DNA from: JAADHY01 sp964428935
Lineage (GTDB): Bacteria; Planctomycetota; Planctomycetia; Planctomycetales; Planctomycetaceae
Direction of reading: 5' to 3'
Assembly (NCBI GenBank): GCA_964428935.1
Contig: CAYSAG010000252.1
Span: forward strand, 1 to 7,589
DNA: 7,589 nucleotides
Shown: positions 1-6,386 of the stretch, piece by piece
How positions within the stretch are numbered: the stretch's first letter is position 1
Layout: each line of letters starts with the position of its first letter
Translations under genes and position numbers: made by a program
The notes under the pieces: generated by a model
What the model was told of the DNA's origin: nothing
Seen by the model: only the letters and a program-made list of their open reading frames with translations
Database searches by the model: none

Positions 1-867
1 GGCAAGGGACGTGGGCCGGGCATTGAGGAGCGCGAGGACTTCTTGCAAACGGACGCGGCCATTAACCCGGGCAACAGCGGCGGACCGCTCGTCAACCTGA
101 ACGGCGAAGTCATTGGAATCAACACGGCCATTAGCAGTCGCAGTGGCGGCTACGACGGCGTCGGGTTCGCCATTCCCATTAACATGGCCAAGTGGGTCGC
201 CGAGCAGCTCATTAAGAAGGGCAAGGTGCGGCGTGCCTACTTGGGCGTGGGCATTCGAGCGGTGACGGCCGACATTGCCCGACAGTTCCACACGCCGGTC
301 GGACAGGGAGCCGTGGTCTACCTGGTCACGCCCGACTCCCCAGCGGCCAAGGCCGGGCTGCAGCCAGGGGACGTCATTCTGGAGTGCGCGGGCCAGAAGG
401 TTTCCGGGCCGCTCAGCCTGCAAGGCATTGTCGAGCGGCTGCAAATTGGCAAGCCGTACAAACTGACCATTCTGCGGGACGGGAAGAAGAAAGAGCTGAC
501 GTTCGTACCGGCGGAAATGCCGGAGGACCTGACGACGGCCAGCATGCTGGGCGGTGCCGCTCCACGTCCCGGTACCACGTTCGAGAAGCTGGGCGTTCGC
601 GTGCAGGCCATTCCGTCCGACGTGGCTCGGTCGCTCGGCATCAGCCGCAACGACGGCGTGCTGGTGGTGGAGGTCGAGAGCGGCAGTCCCGCCGAGCTGG
701 CCGGCCTGCAACCGGGCGACGTCATTCAAAAGGTCGGACGCCAGCGAATTCGGAGCGTCGAGGACTTCCGCCAGGCGCTGAAGCAGGCTTCGCTCGAGCA
801 AGGCATTGTGCTGATTGTCCGCAACGAGCACGGAACGCGGTTCGTGGTCATTGAGGCGAACGAGTAG
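1..867 (+). CDS. HtrA/DegP-family serine protease with two PDZ domains (5' end outside window)
   Basis: This is the C-terminal 288 residues of a trypsin-like periplasmic protease and chaperone that degrades or refolds damaged envelope proteins. The frame is open from base 1, so the N-terminus (signal or anchor, catalytic His and Asp, roughly 200 residues) is missing. The catalytic serine lies in the motif AINPGNSGGPL, with the Ser codon at 76-78. It is followed by the usual last strands of the protease fold (GEVIGINTAI, then GVGFAIPI). PDZ domain 1 spans about residues 81-170 (LGVGI, then AAKAGLQPGDVIL) and PDZ domain 2 about 197-285 (LGVRV, then AELAGLQPGDVI). Two PDZ domains fit DegP/DegQ or MucD rather than the one-PDZ DegS type. 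The gene ends with TAG and is followed by a strong terminator, so it is the last gene of its transcript. The family is certain; the exact paralogue is not. Confidence 0.95.
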   Translation, partial: GKGRGPGIEEREDFLQTDAAINPGNSGGPLVNLNGEVIGINTAISSRSGGYDGVGFAIPINMAKWVAEQLIKKGKVRRAYLGVGIRAVTADIARQFHTPVGQGAVVYLVTPDSPAAKAGLQPGDVILECAGQKVSGPLSLQGIVERLQIGKPYKLTILRDGKKKELTFVPAEMPEDLTTASMLGGAAPRPGTTFEKLGVRVQAIPSDVARSLGISRNDGVLVVEVESGSPAELAGLQPGDVIQKVGRQRIRSVEDFRQALKQASLEQGIVLIVRNEHGTRFVVIEANE

Positions 868-980
868 CGCCGCTGCCCAGACGGCCGTCGGTTTGGGCGG
901 CGCGTCACGAAGGCGTCTGCTGCGTCCTTCGGTTCGTCTCGGACCGTTAGGCGGAAACGGACGACTGCCCCTCCCCCAGA

Positions 981-1011
981 CGCCCGGTCGCGACGCGGCC
1001 GGGCGTTTTTT
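981..1011 (+). terminator. Intrinsic terminator after the HtrA-like gene
   Basis: A perfect 7-base stem, CGCCCGG (981-987) with CCGGGCG (999-1005), continues inward with a U-G pair and three more pairs (988-991 with 995-998), leaving a three-base GAC loop. A run of six T follows at 1006-1011. This is a textbook Rho-independent terminator 113 bases after the protease stop codon, in the plus orientation. Confidence 0.88.
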
Positions 1012-1058
1012 CGCGTCCGGCCGCTCGCTGGGCAGACAGCTCCTTTCGCTCAAAGCGA

Positions 1059-1209
1059 ACTGAACGTGTCCGGGAATTCGGTCCGCGTTTTCTCGGCACT
1101 TGGGCGTCTTGAGAAGGTACTGGAGTGTGCCCCGCTAGCCTCGCCTCGAGACAGATGCTCGTGGCGGCCACGACGGAGCGTGGCCCTCCAATTCCCGGAC
1201 ACCCTCAGT
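1059..1209. repeat. Structured intergenic repeat with 20-base inverted arms (MITE- or REP-like)
   Basis: The arms at 1059-1078 and 1190-1209 are complementary at 18 of 20 positions. The inner 13 bases, GTGTCCGGGAATT (1066-1078) and AATTCCCGGACAC (1190-1202), match perfectly. Between them are a GGCAC/GTGCC pair (1095-1099 with 1127-1131) and a perfect 7-base hairpin, GGCCACG-ACGGAG-CGTGGCC (1166-1185). A further 6-base hairpin, TTCGCT-CAA-AGCGAA (1045-1059), sits at the left edge. There is no coding capacity. It lies between two convergent genes, 24 bases from the stop of the minus-strand peptidase, which is a typical place for such elements. No clear target duplication is visible. From memory, the GGCCACGACGGAGCGTGGCC core resembles sequence scattered through planctomycete genomes; I could not check this. 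A large structured transcript end is the alternative. Confidence 0.55.
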
Positions 1210-1232
1210 GAGCTCGAAACGAAACAGCTCGG

Positions 1233-2147
1233 TCAGCGCACGACCGTCCGAGGCGGCCAGTGGCGGGCCAGTGAGGCGGGCGTCAGCGAATTGACGTACG
1301 ACACGTAGCGGTCCACGACGTCCGGCATGACCGAGAAGACTCGTCCGCTGAGCGGCGCCGGCGACGGGTTCGTACGCAGCTCGTCGACGTACTCCAGCAG
1401 CACCTCTTTCAGCAGCGGTGTGTGCAGCATGAGCTGAACCCAGCCCCAAGCCTCTTCGTAGTCCGAGCGGGTCATGTCTTGCACCAGAAGCAGGCTTTCC
1501 AGTCGAGGCAGGTTGGGACGCCAGCCGTTTTGAATGGCCGCTTGCAGGTTGCGAGCGTAGTCGGCGTGGACGTTGTCAGGCGGGACGCCCGTGACCTCGA
1601 AGTACTCAGCCAACCCCTCGTCCAGCCACAGCGGGACCGACTTCAACGTGGCGTGCAGCAAGCCGTGCGTGAATTCGTGCCGCAAGTCCTCCTGCACTCG
1701 GCTGCCCCAAAACGTGTAAACCGACAGCTCTTCCGGCGTGGCCACGAAGTAGGCTCGCCGAGCCGGCAGGTCGGGAAAATGGTGCTTCATGAACCGTTGG
1801 TACTGCCGCTCGTTCGAGAAAAGGTAAAGCACCACTTCGCGGTTGGGAGCCGGAAGGGCCAGCGTGGTGGTAATTTCGCGCTGGAGCTCCAGCAGGTCCT
1901 GAACCAGCGGGTGTTCGCGGCCCAAGCGGAAGTTGCTCAGAATGAGCAGGTTGTCGGAGCGGACGGAGTGGCGAGACGGCACGGCAAAGTCGGGCTCGGG
2001 AGTCCGGCAGCCCACCAGCAGGGCGACGGCCAGAAGAGTCGGTCGGACGGAGCGTCGAAGCGGGAAGGCATGCCGCTGAAGACCGGTCTGGCCGGGCGGC
2101 CCGCTCACGGCCGAGCGTCTCGCTGAGCGTGCTGTGGTGGTCGTCAT
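1233..2147 (-). CDS. Lipoprotein metallopeptidase with HExxH motif (peptidase MA / DUF1570-like)
   Basis: This encodes a 304-residue predicted zinc peptidase anchored as a lipoprotein. A basic N-region (RRSVRP) and a hydrophobic stretch lead to the lipobox LLVGC, with the lipidated Cys at about residue 47; the long N-region is notable. The zinc site is HEFTH (His157, Glu158, His161), followed by WLDEGLAEYFE, where Glu177 is the likely third ligand as in gluzincins. This layout resembles peptidase MA and DUF1570 proteins common in planctomycetes. The substrate is unknown; an envelope location follows from the lipobox. The ATG at 2147 is chosen because sequence upstream in the same frame, although open to 2450, encodes Arg/Gly/Pro-rich text with no domain. 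The ATG overlaps the stop of a short upstream frame (ATGA), suggesting coupled translation; no Shine-Dalgarno is visible. The gene probably shares a transcript with the small membrane protein gene upstream. Confidence 0.82.
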   Translation of the reverse strand: MTTTTARSARRSAVSGPPGQTGLQRHAFPLRRSVRPTLLAVALLVGCRTPEPDFAVPSRHSVRSDNLLILSNFRLGREHPLVQDLLELQREITTTLALPAPNREVVLYLFSNERQYQRFMKHHFPDLPARRAYFVATPEELSVYTFWGSRVQEDLRHEFTHGLLHATLKSVPLWLDEGLAEYFEVTGVPPDNVHADYARNLQAAIQNGWRPNLPRLESLLLVQDMTRSDYEEAWGWVQLMLHTPLLKEVLLEYVDELRTNPSPAPLSGRVFSVMPDVVDRYVSYVNSLTPASLARHWPPRTVVR

Positions 2148-2287
2148 TCGTCGCAGCAGTCGGTTCCGCTGGTTGTCGGGTTGACGGCCGACGGCTCGGC
2201 GGCCGGTTGCGAAACAGCCACTTCTTCCCGGCCGGCCTCGTCCGTTTTCGACGGCGGGGCGACTCCGTCCGGAGCTCCCCACGGCAA
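2144..2287 (-). CDS. Possible short ORF or remnant upstream of the peptidase gene
   Basis: The frame ending in TGA at 2146-2144 is open back to a stop at 2380-2378, but has no ATG or GTG; a TTG at 2287 is the only candidate start, giving about 47 residues. The predicted peptide is Glu/Ala/Pro/Ser/Thr-rich (for example DEAGREEVAVSQPAAEPSAV), like a disordered tail. It uses the codons this genome prefers (CCG for Pro, TCG for Ser, GAC for Asp). Its stop overlaps the peptidase start as ATGA. It could be a small translated leader, the detached C-terminal tail of the small membrane protein after frameshifts, or chance open frame. No function can be assigned. Confidence 0.25.
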   Translation of the reverse strand: MPWGAPDGVAPPSKTDEAGREEVAVSQPAAEPSAVNPTTSGTDCCDE

Positions 2288-2433
2288 GGCTGGGTTCGGC
2301 AGCCGTGCGGCGCGGGTCGGTCCCCGGTCGGGACTCGAGCCCGTCGTCTTGCTCCCTCGGCGCGTCGCCGCGCTCGGTCAGCCGGAGCGGCCGGCACGCA
2401 CCGAAGCCACGGACGGCCAGCCGGGCACCAGTG

Positions 2434-2754
2434 TCACGGGAAAACCCCACGGCCGTCCGACGACCCCGCCCCTCGCCAGGAATTCCACCAGTCGCGGAGC
2501 CAGCCGCGGGCCGGTTGCGGCACCAAGTCCGCTCGGCCGTCGCGCCGAAGAGCCTCGGCCAGCTCCGGGTGCTTCTGCCACTCCGCGGCGTCCCACTGGC
2601 GGACGTCTACGTACACGTCTTTCAGCTCGGCCCTCAGCTTCGGAACGAACAAGAACTGTTTGTCACCGACTCGGACCACGTGGTAGGTGAAGCCCACGTA
2701 GACGCCGGCTCCGCCCAAAATCATTCCGAGCAGAATGGCCGTCAGCCGACTCAT
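2434..2754 (-). CDS. Small single-pass membrane protein, uncharacterised
   Basis: This encodes 106 residues. Residues 4-24 (LTAILLGMILGGAGVYVGFTY) form one transmembrane helix with a short Arg-containing cytoplasmic N-terminus, so the rest probably faces the periplasm. The soluble part has the pattern YHVVR, VPK, AELKDVYVDVRQW, AEWQKHPELAEALRRDGRADLV. It resembles short planctomycete membrane proteins I have seen, but I know no function. The last 25 residues are Trp/Gly/Ser-rich and end abruptly, so the C-terminus may be altered. An AAGGA Shine-Dalgarno-like site sits 10 bases before the ATG, a longer gap than usual. It is the first gene of the minus-strand pair with the lipoprotein peptidase, separated from it by 286 bases. 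Confidence 0.75.
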   Translation of the reverse strand: MSRLTAILLGMILGGAGVYVGFTYHVVRVGDKQFLFVPKLRAELKDVYVDVRQWDAAEWQKHPELAEALRRDGRADLVPQPARGWLRDWWNSWRGAGSSDGRGVFP

Positions 2755-3063
2755 TGGGCAGCCGTCCTTGCCGAAAAAAGGAGTGCCGCGGGAGAAGACG
2801 AACCGGTGGCCGCAGCCGGAATGCTGTCGACGCGGGCCGTGCCGCCGAGTCGACGGGCCGCCGGTCGCCGCTGAGCTGGAAGACGCCGCAGCCGTTCGGT
2901 TGGCACCGCCCGCGCCCGCCCGAGTCCTTGGTCCCTTGGCTGCGGGCGGCGAATGTTGTCAAAATCGGCCGTCCGGGGCAAGGGCGGTTCTACCAACAGA
3001 CAACGCTCGAATTCGCACGGCACGCCGCCGCGCCGTGACGTCGGCTCCACTGGTTCACGAAAA
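2755..3063. other. Divergent intergenic region between small membrane protein and GT39 genes
   Basis: This 309-base spacer must hold promoters for both directions if both transcripts start here. I see no convincing promoter pair: a TTGACA-like hexamer on the minus strand near 2954-2959 has no -10 partner. On the plus strand the frame of the glycosyltransferase is open back to an ATG at 2953, so the last 110 bases could be coding if that start is used. Confidence 0.5.
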
Positions 3064-5214
3064 ATGGCACGCTCTCGAAAGACAAAACGAAAACAACGCA
3101 GCACGGGCTCACGGTCGGACCCCGGGCGCTCGCCTGCTGCGCCGGTGCTGGAGCCGACCCGCTGGCCGGCTGTGCCGACGTCGTCGGAATGGCTGGCAGT
3201 GGTTGTCCTGACGCTGGTCGCCGCCGCGCTGCGGCTGGCTTTTCCGTCGCGAATGGCCGTCGAGCATTTCGACGAGGGCGTGTACGCGTCGAACCTGTGG
3301 TTCGCCGACAGCGGCTTCCGCTACCCCGACGCCCACCTTTACGCTCCGCCTCTGGTGCCGTGGCTCATTGAGTGGGCCCTCGTGCTGTTCGGCGAGCGAG
3401 GCTGGGCGTGCATGAGCGTTTCGCTGGCGACCGGTGTGGCCACCGTCCCGTTGCTCTGGTGGGTGGGCCGGACGTGGTTCGGCGTCGAGGCGGGACTGGT
3501 GGCCGCTTCCCTGGCCGCTTTCTCCGACGTCCACGTTCTCTACAGCCGGACGGCGCTGACCGACGTCCCGGTCGGGTTCTGGTTGGTGTTGGCCGTCTTT
3601 CTGACGTGGGAGGCTTTTCGTCGGGGCAGCTTCCTCTGGGCCGGACTGGCCGGACTGGCCACCGGGGTGGCGTGGGCGACGAAGTACACCGGCTGGCTGC
3701 CGTTGGCCGTCGGGTTGAGCGGTTGGACGGCGGCGACACTGGCGGCCGCGGTGGTTCGAAAGACGGTTCGACGCCGGACCGGCTCGGTCGGAAAAGCCGT
3801 CGACGCGATTGGCCCGCCGCCGGGCGGTCCCGACGCACCTCGGCTGCCGCAGTCGGTCGCTCGCGGTCTGGCCGTTTGGGCCGGTCTGGGTGGCGTCGCC
3901 TTCTTGGTTTGGCTGCCGGTGCTGCGAGGCCTGCAACCGCACGGAGGCTACGCGGCCGTTGCGGCCAACCACAAACAGTACGTGGTCGGCCTGGCTGGCT
4001 GGTGGCCGTCGCTAGCTCGCCAGTGGGCAGCTCACGAGTACCTCAGCGGCTGGCTGACGGCAACCGGCTTCGCACTGGCGACCGGTCTGGCGGTCGGGTG
4101 GCGACGCGGCCGTTCCACGTGGAACGGGCAAGGCAGGCAAAGTGCGGAAGCCCCGGGCGCGGAGCAGGCCTCGTCGACGCCGGCCGTCGAGTCGGTTCGG
4201 TTCCCCGGCCGGGCCGCTTCGCCGCTTCCGCTTTCCGTGCTGAACACGACAGCCGCCGCTGCGCTGGCCGCGGCCGTGAGCGTGTGGGTCGGCTTCGGGG
4301 TGACCCTGGCCGTGCTGGCCGCAGCCGGACTGCTGTTGGTCCTACTGGACGCGTCGGGCCTGACGACCCACCACCGCGGACCGCGCGACCGAGCGACGGA
4401 CGCCGGGACCGCGTCCGGGCCGACAGAAAAAGCCGCAAACCCGGGCGTCGCCGCAGACCGGTGGCTGGCCGGCTGGCTGCTGGCGGCGTGGTGGGGCGGC
4501 CTGCTGTTGGCCGTACCGTACTACCGGCCGTACCCGCGGCTGTCGCTGCCGTGGCTGCTGGCTTCGTGGTTGGCGGCGGGAGCGGCTGCGTCGTCGGTGG
4601 CGGGTCGCGTGAAGGGCGGGTCGTCGTGGACGCAACTCCGGAGTTGGCTCGGCCGGCCGGCGCCGGCGGGCGGCCTGTTGGTCGCCTCGGTGCTGTTGCT
4701 GGCCACGGCCGCTCCCCGCTTGAACGCGCACGGCGTCGCGGCTTGGCAGGACCGCACGCAGTACAGGCAGTTGGCTCAGCAGGTCGTCGAGCGGGCTCGG
4801 CGGTTCCGCCGACGGGCCGTTGCGCCGGGAGCGGTCGGTGACGCGGCGGTGGAGTTTGTGTTCTACGTCTACGCGGAGCCGGCTTTGTTCTTCCACTTGT
4901 CGGTGCTGAACGTGGTGGCTCAGCCGGTCAGCGACCTCGACTTCGCCTCGCCTTCCGTGGAGCCGCTGCCAGTGCCGGTCTACCTGGTTGCCGGCCCGCA
5001 CGCTTTGCGGAGCCAGCGGTTTGCCGAGCAGCTGAGCCACTACCGACAGCGGTTTCAGCTGGTCGCTCGCTTCGCGTACCGGCCCAGCAAGCTGGTGCTG
5101 CTCAACAACTACGACGCTCGCCAGTTGACCGGTCCGCGCGAGGAAGAAATTCGGCTGTACTGGCTGCGGCCGGTTGGTCCGTCCGACGTTGCACGTGAAA
5201 CGACCGCCCGGTAA
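3064..5214 (+). CDS. GT39-type polytopic membrane glycosyltransferase (ArnT/PMT-like)
   Basis: This encodes 716 residues with many hydrophobic helices. Enzymes of this type transfer a sugar from a polyprenyl-phosphate donor to lipid or protein on the outer face of the membrane. The first periplasmic loop carries the catalytic acidic pair in EHFDEGVYA (Asp70, Glu71). Next come SRTALTDVPVGF (Asp167) and ATKYTGWLPL (about 205-214), both typical of GT39/PMT-superfamily proteins. YYRPYPRLSLPW (486-497) resembles the conserved late arginine-aromatic motif. Two hydrophilic, poorly conserved-looking inserts (about 347-392 and 431-465) break up the helices; the first contains a parS site at DNA level. 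The C-terminal 150 residues are a soluble domain. The ATG at 3064 is preferred (basic start MARSRKTKRKQR); the in-frame ATG at 2953 would add 37 low-complexity residues. Neither has a clear Shine-Dalgarno. Acceptor and sugar are unknown. Confidence 0.88.
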   Translation: MARSRKTKRKQRSTGSRSDPGRSPAAPVLEPTRWPAVPTSSEWLAVVVLTLVAAALRLAFPSRMAVEHFDEGVYASNLWFADSGFRYPDAHLYAPPLVPWLIEWALVLFGERGWACMSVSLATGVATVPLLWWVGRTWFGVEAGLVAASLAAFSDVHVLYSRTALTDVPVGFWLVLAVFLTWEAFRRGSFLWAGLAGLATGVAWATKYTGWLPLAVGLSGWTAATLAAAVVRKTVRRRTGSVGKAVDAIGPPPGGPDAPRLPQSVARGLAVWAGLGGVAFLVWLPVLRGLQPHGGYAAVAANHKQYVVGLAGWWPSLARQWAAHEYLSGWLTATGFALATGLAVGWRRGRSTWNGQGRQSAEAPGAEQASSTPAVESVRFPGRAASPLPLSVLNTTAAAALAAAVSVWVGFGVTLAVLAAAGLLLVLLDASGLTTHHRGPRDRATDAGTASGPTEKAANPGVAADRWLAGWLLAAWWGGLLLAVPYYRPYPRLSLPWLLASWLAAGAAASSVAGRVKGGSSWTQLRSWLGRPAPAGGLLVASVLLLATAAPRLNAHGVAAWQDRTQYRQLAQQVVERARRFRRRAVAPGAVGDAAVEFVFYVYAEPALFFHLSVLNVVAQPVSDLDFASPSVEPLPVPVYLVAGPHALRSQRFAEQLSHYRQRFQLVARFAYRPSKLVLLNNYDARQLTGPREEEIRLYWLRPVGPSDVARETTAR
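4110..4127. promoter_or_regulatory. parS centromere site 1 (ParB-binding palindrome)
   Basis: The sequence CCGTTCCACGTGGAACGG is a perfect 18-base palindrome. Its 14-base core GTTCCACGTGGAAC (4112-4125) equals the parS core known from Pseudomonas and differs from the Bacillus GTTTCACGTGAAAC at one symmetric pair. ParB clamps load at such sites and spread along flanking DNA. It lies 1.3 kb upstream of parB, inside a hydrophilic insert of the glycosyltransferase gene (codons for about R350-G355), where protein constraint is probably low. Confidence 0.87.
5188..5201. promoter_or_regulatory. parS centromere site 2, one mismatch
   Basis: GTTGCACGTGAAAC matches the general parS core GTTTCACGTGAAAC at 13 of 14 positions; only the fourth base differs, so one half-site is perfect and the other weakened. 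It occupies the codons for the last residues of the glycosyltransferase gene, about 250 bases before parB. Pairing with the exact site at 4110-4127 makes chance unlikely. Confidence 0.75.
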
Positions 5215-5226
5215 ACGCGGCGAGCA

Positions 5227-5263
5227 GGCGAAGGCACGACGCTCGTTTTGTCGTGACCTCGCC
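5227..5263 (+). terminator. Possible hairpin terminator after the GT39 gene
   Basis: A 6-base stem, CACGAC (5235-5240) with GTCGTG (5250-5255) around a nine-base loop, is extended by an outer GGCGA/TCGCC stem (5227-5231 with 5259-5263) across an imperfect internal loop. It begins 13 bases after the glycosyltransferase stop. There is no following T run, so it may only slow or protect transcript ends. Confidence 0.35.
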
Positions 5264-5306
5264 CGGACGGCCGCGCCGCGGCACGGCCTGCGTGTCGGAA
5301 TCCGTC

Positions 5307-5336
5307 TTGCGGTCGTCTCGACCTCGCGCGTAGAAT
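5307..5336 (+). promoter_or_regulatory. Putative sigma-70-type promoter for parB
   Basis: A TTGCGG -35-like hexamer (5307-5312) and a TAGAAT -10-like hexamer (5331-5336) are separated by 18 bases. The -10 differs from TATAAT at one position and stands out in GC-rich surroundings. A start near 5343 would give a leader of about 105 bases before parB, implying that parB can be transcribed independently of the upstream gene. Confidence 0.55.
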
Positions 5337-5448
5337 CCGCCGCCTTCCACGGGCCCCTTCTGCACGACTTCCGTCTGACCGTCGTGCCTTGTCGGCAACG
5401 TGCGTGTGAACCAGGAACCGTTCGAAAACAGGGCGAGGTCGAGCTGTG

Positions 5449-6324
5449 ATGAAACGACGACTTGGTCGAGGGTTGGACTCACTGATTGGCGGGCCGGCTC
5501 AGGCGTTCGACCCGGACCAGGCTCCGGAAGGACAACTGGTCGAGGTTCGCGTGGACGCCATTCAGCCGAACCCTTTCCAGCCGCGGCAGCAGGTCGACGA
5601 CGCTGCCTTGGAGGAGCTGGCTCAAAGCGTGCAGCAGCACGGTGTCTTGCAGCCGCTGTTGGTGCGTCGCGTGGGCGAGGTGTTTCAGTTGGTGGCCGGT
5701 GAGCGGCGGTGGGCGGCGGCCAAGAAGGCCGGACTGGAGACCGTCCCCTGTCGGGTGTTGGAGCTGGAAGACCGGCAGGTGTTCGAGGTCGCCATTGAAG
5801 AAAACCTGAAACGGAAAGACTTGAACGTCCTCGAAAAGGCTCAGGCTTTCAAGGACTACTTGCAGCGGTTCGGCGGGACGATCGAAGAGCTGGCGCAACG
5901 GCTCAGCCTGGACCGCTCCACCGTCAGCAACATGCTCCGACTGCTCGAGCTGGCCGAGCCGGTCAAGGAGGCTCTGCGCCAGGAGCGAATTACCAGCGGC
6001 CACGCTCGGGCCCTGCTGCCCCTGCCACCCGAGCAGCAGGTGGCTCTGTGCGAGCGCATTCAGAAGGAGTCGCTGTCGGTCCGAAAGACCGAAGCCGCCG
6101 TGCGCTCGCTGTTGAACCGCGGCCAGACGGTGCCGTTCCCCGGCCGTCGGGAAAAGCCGACGCCCACCAACCACGTTCTGTCGCTCGAGCAAATGCTGCG
6201 CGACCTGTTGGGCGTGAAGGTGCAAATTCAGTTGAAGACGGCCGAGTCGGGGAAGATTGTCATTCCGTTCGGGTCGAGCGACGAGTTCGAGCGAATTGTG
6301 CGGACGATTCGTCGGGCCGCTTGA
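5449..6324 (+). CDS. parB: Chromosome-partitioning protein ParB (CTP-dependent DNA clamp)
   Basis: This encodes 291 residues, the normal ParB length. ParB binds parS, uses CTP to close as a sliding clamp, spreads over nearby DNA and is moved by ParA to segregate chromosomes. The N-terminus RRLGRGLDSLIG is the typical ParA-contacting segment. The CTP-binding domain contains NPFQPR (41-46), GERRWAAAK (84-92) and ENLKRKDLN (118-126). A helix-turn-helix follows at about 144-166 (TIEELAQRLSLDRSTVSNMLRLL). SGHARALL (183-190) is in the DNA-binding domain, and the last 40 residues form the dimerisation domain (GKIVIPFGSSDEFERI). The ATG at 5449 is chosen for the canonical MKRRLGRGL start. A GTG directly before it would add one residue and has the better spacing to an AGGT Shine-Dalgarno-like site. 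Two parS sites lie upstream. No parA gene is adjacent, although parA usually precedes parB. Confidence 0.97.
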   Translation: MKRRLGRGLDSLIGGPAQAFDPDQAPEGQLVEVRVDAIQPNPFQPRQQVDDAALEELAQSVQQHGVLQPLLVRRVGEVFQLVAGERRWAAAKKAGLETVPCRVLELEDRQVFEVAIEENLKRKDLNVLEKAQAFKDYLQRFGGTIEELAQRLSLDRSTVSNMLRLLELAEPVKEALRQERITSGHARALLPLPPEQQVALCERIQKESLSVRKTEAAVRSLLNRGQTVPFPGRREKPTPTNHVLSLEQMLRDLLGVKVQIQLKTAESGKIVIPFGSSDEFERIVRTIRRAA

Positions 6325-6356
6325 CGGGCCGGCTGGCGCGGCTGTCGTCGAGTCCG

Positions 6357-6378
6357 GCGGCCGCAAGACTGCGGCCGC
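6357..6378. other. Strong GC-rich hairpin downstream of parB
   Basis: GCGGCCGCA (6357-6365) pairs perfectly with TGCGGCCGC (6370-6378) around a four-base AGAC loop. It sits 33 bases after the parB stop and just before the proposed tRNA promoter. No T run follows directly, so it is not a classical terminator, but it could end or stabilise the parB transcript. Each arm contains the palindrome GCGGCCGC, so the site could also form a cruciform. Confidence 0.5.
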
Positions 6379-6386
6379 AACGACCG

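Larger units (their letters stand above)
868..1232. other. Gene-free convergent intergenic region
   Basis: This stretch between the HtrA-like gene and the end of the minus-strand peptidase gene holds the terminator at 981-1011 and the inverted-arm repeat at 1059-1209. I see no credible coding sequence. Downstream of the peptidase stop, on the minus strand, a weak 5-base stem (GAGCT/AGCTC, 1210-1230) could contribute to termination, but it has no T run. Confidence 0.7.

Noticed and set aside
2148..2450. N-terminal extension of the lipoprotein peptidase to an ATG at 2450
   Set aside because: The extra 101 residues are Arg/Gly/Pro-rich without a domain and would bury the lipoprotein signal inside the protein; the frame is open mainly because GC-rich DNA has few stops.
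2672..2685. A third parS-like site around CCACGTGG in the small membrane protein gene
   Set aside because: Only 10 of 14 core positions match and the outer half-site bases are wrong; His-Val-Val codons explain the CACGTGGT.
2952..2961. TTGACA-like -35 box on the minus strand in the divergent spacer
   Set aside because: No -10-like hexamer is found 16-18 bases downstream.
2953..3063. Longer start for the GT39 gene at 2953
   Set aside because: It adds 37 polar low-complexity residues before a good basic start at 3064. It is not excluded, only less likely.
3109..4841. Long alternative-frame ORFs on both strands within the glycosyltransferase gene
   Set aside because: They are Arg/Pro/Gly-rich with no recognisable motif, as expected for shadows in GC-rich coding DNA.
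5479..6366. Long minus-strand ORF opposite parB (295 codons)
   Set aside because: It is a shadow of parB; the plus-strand frame has clear ParB motifs and the reverse text has none.
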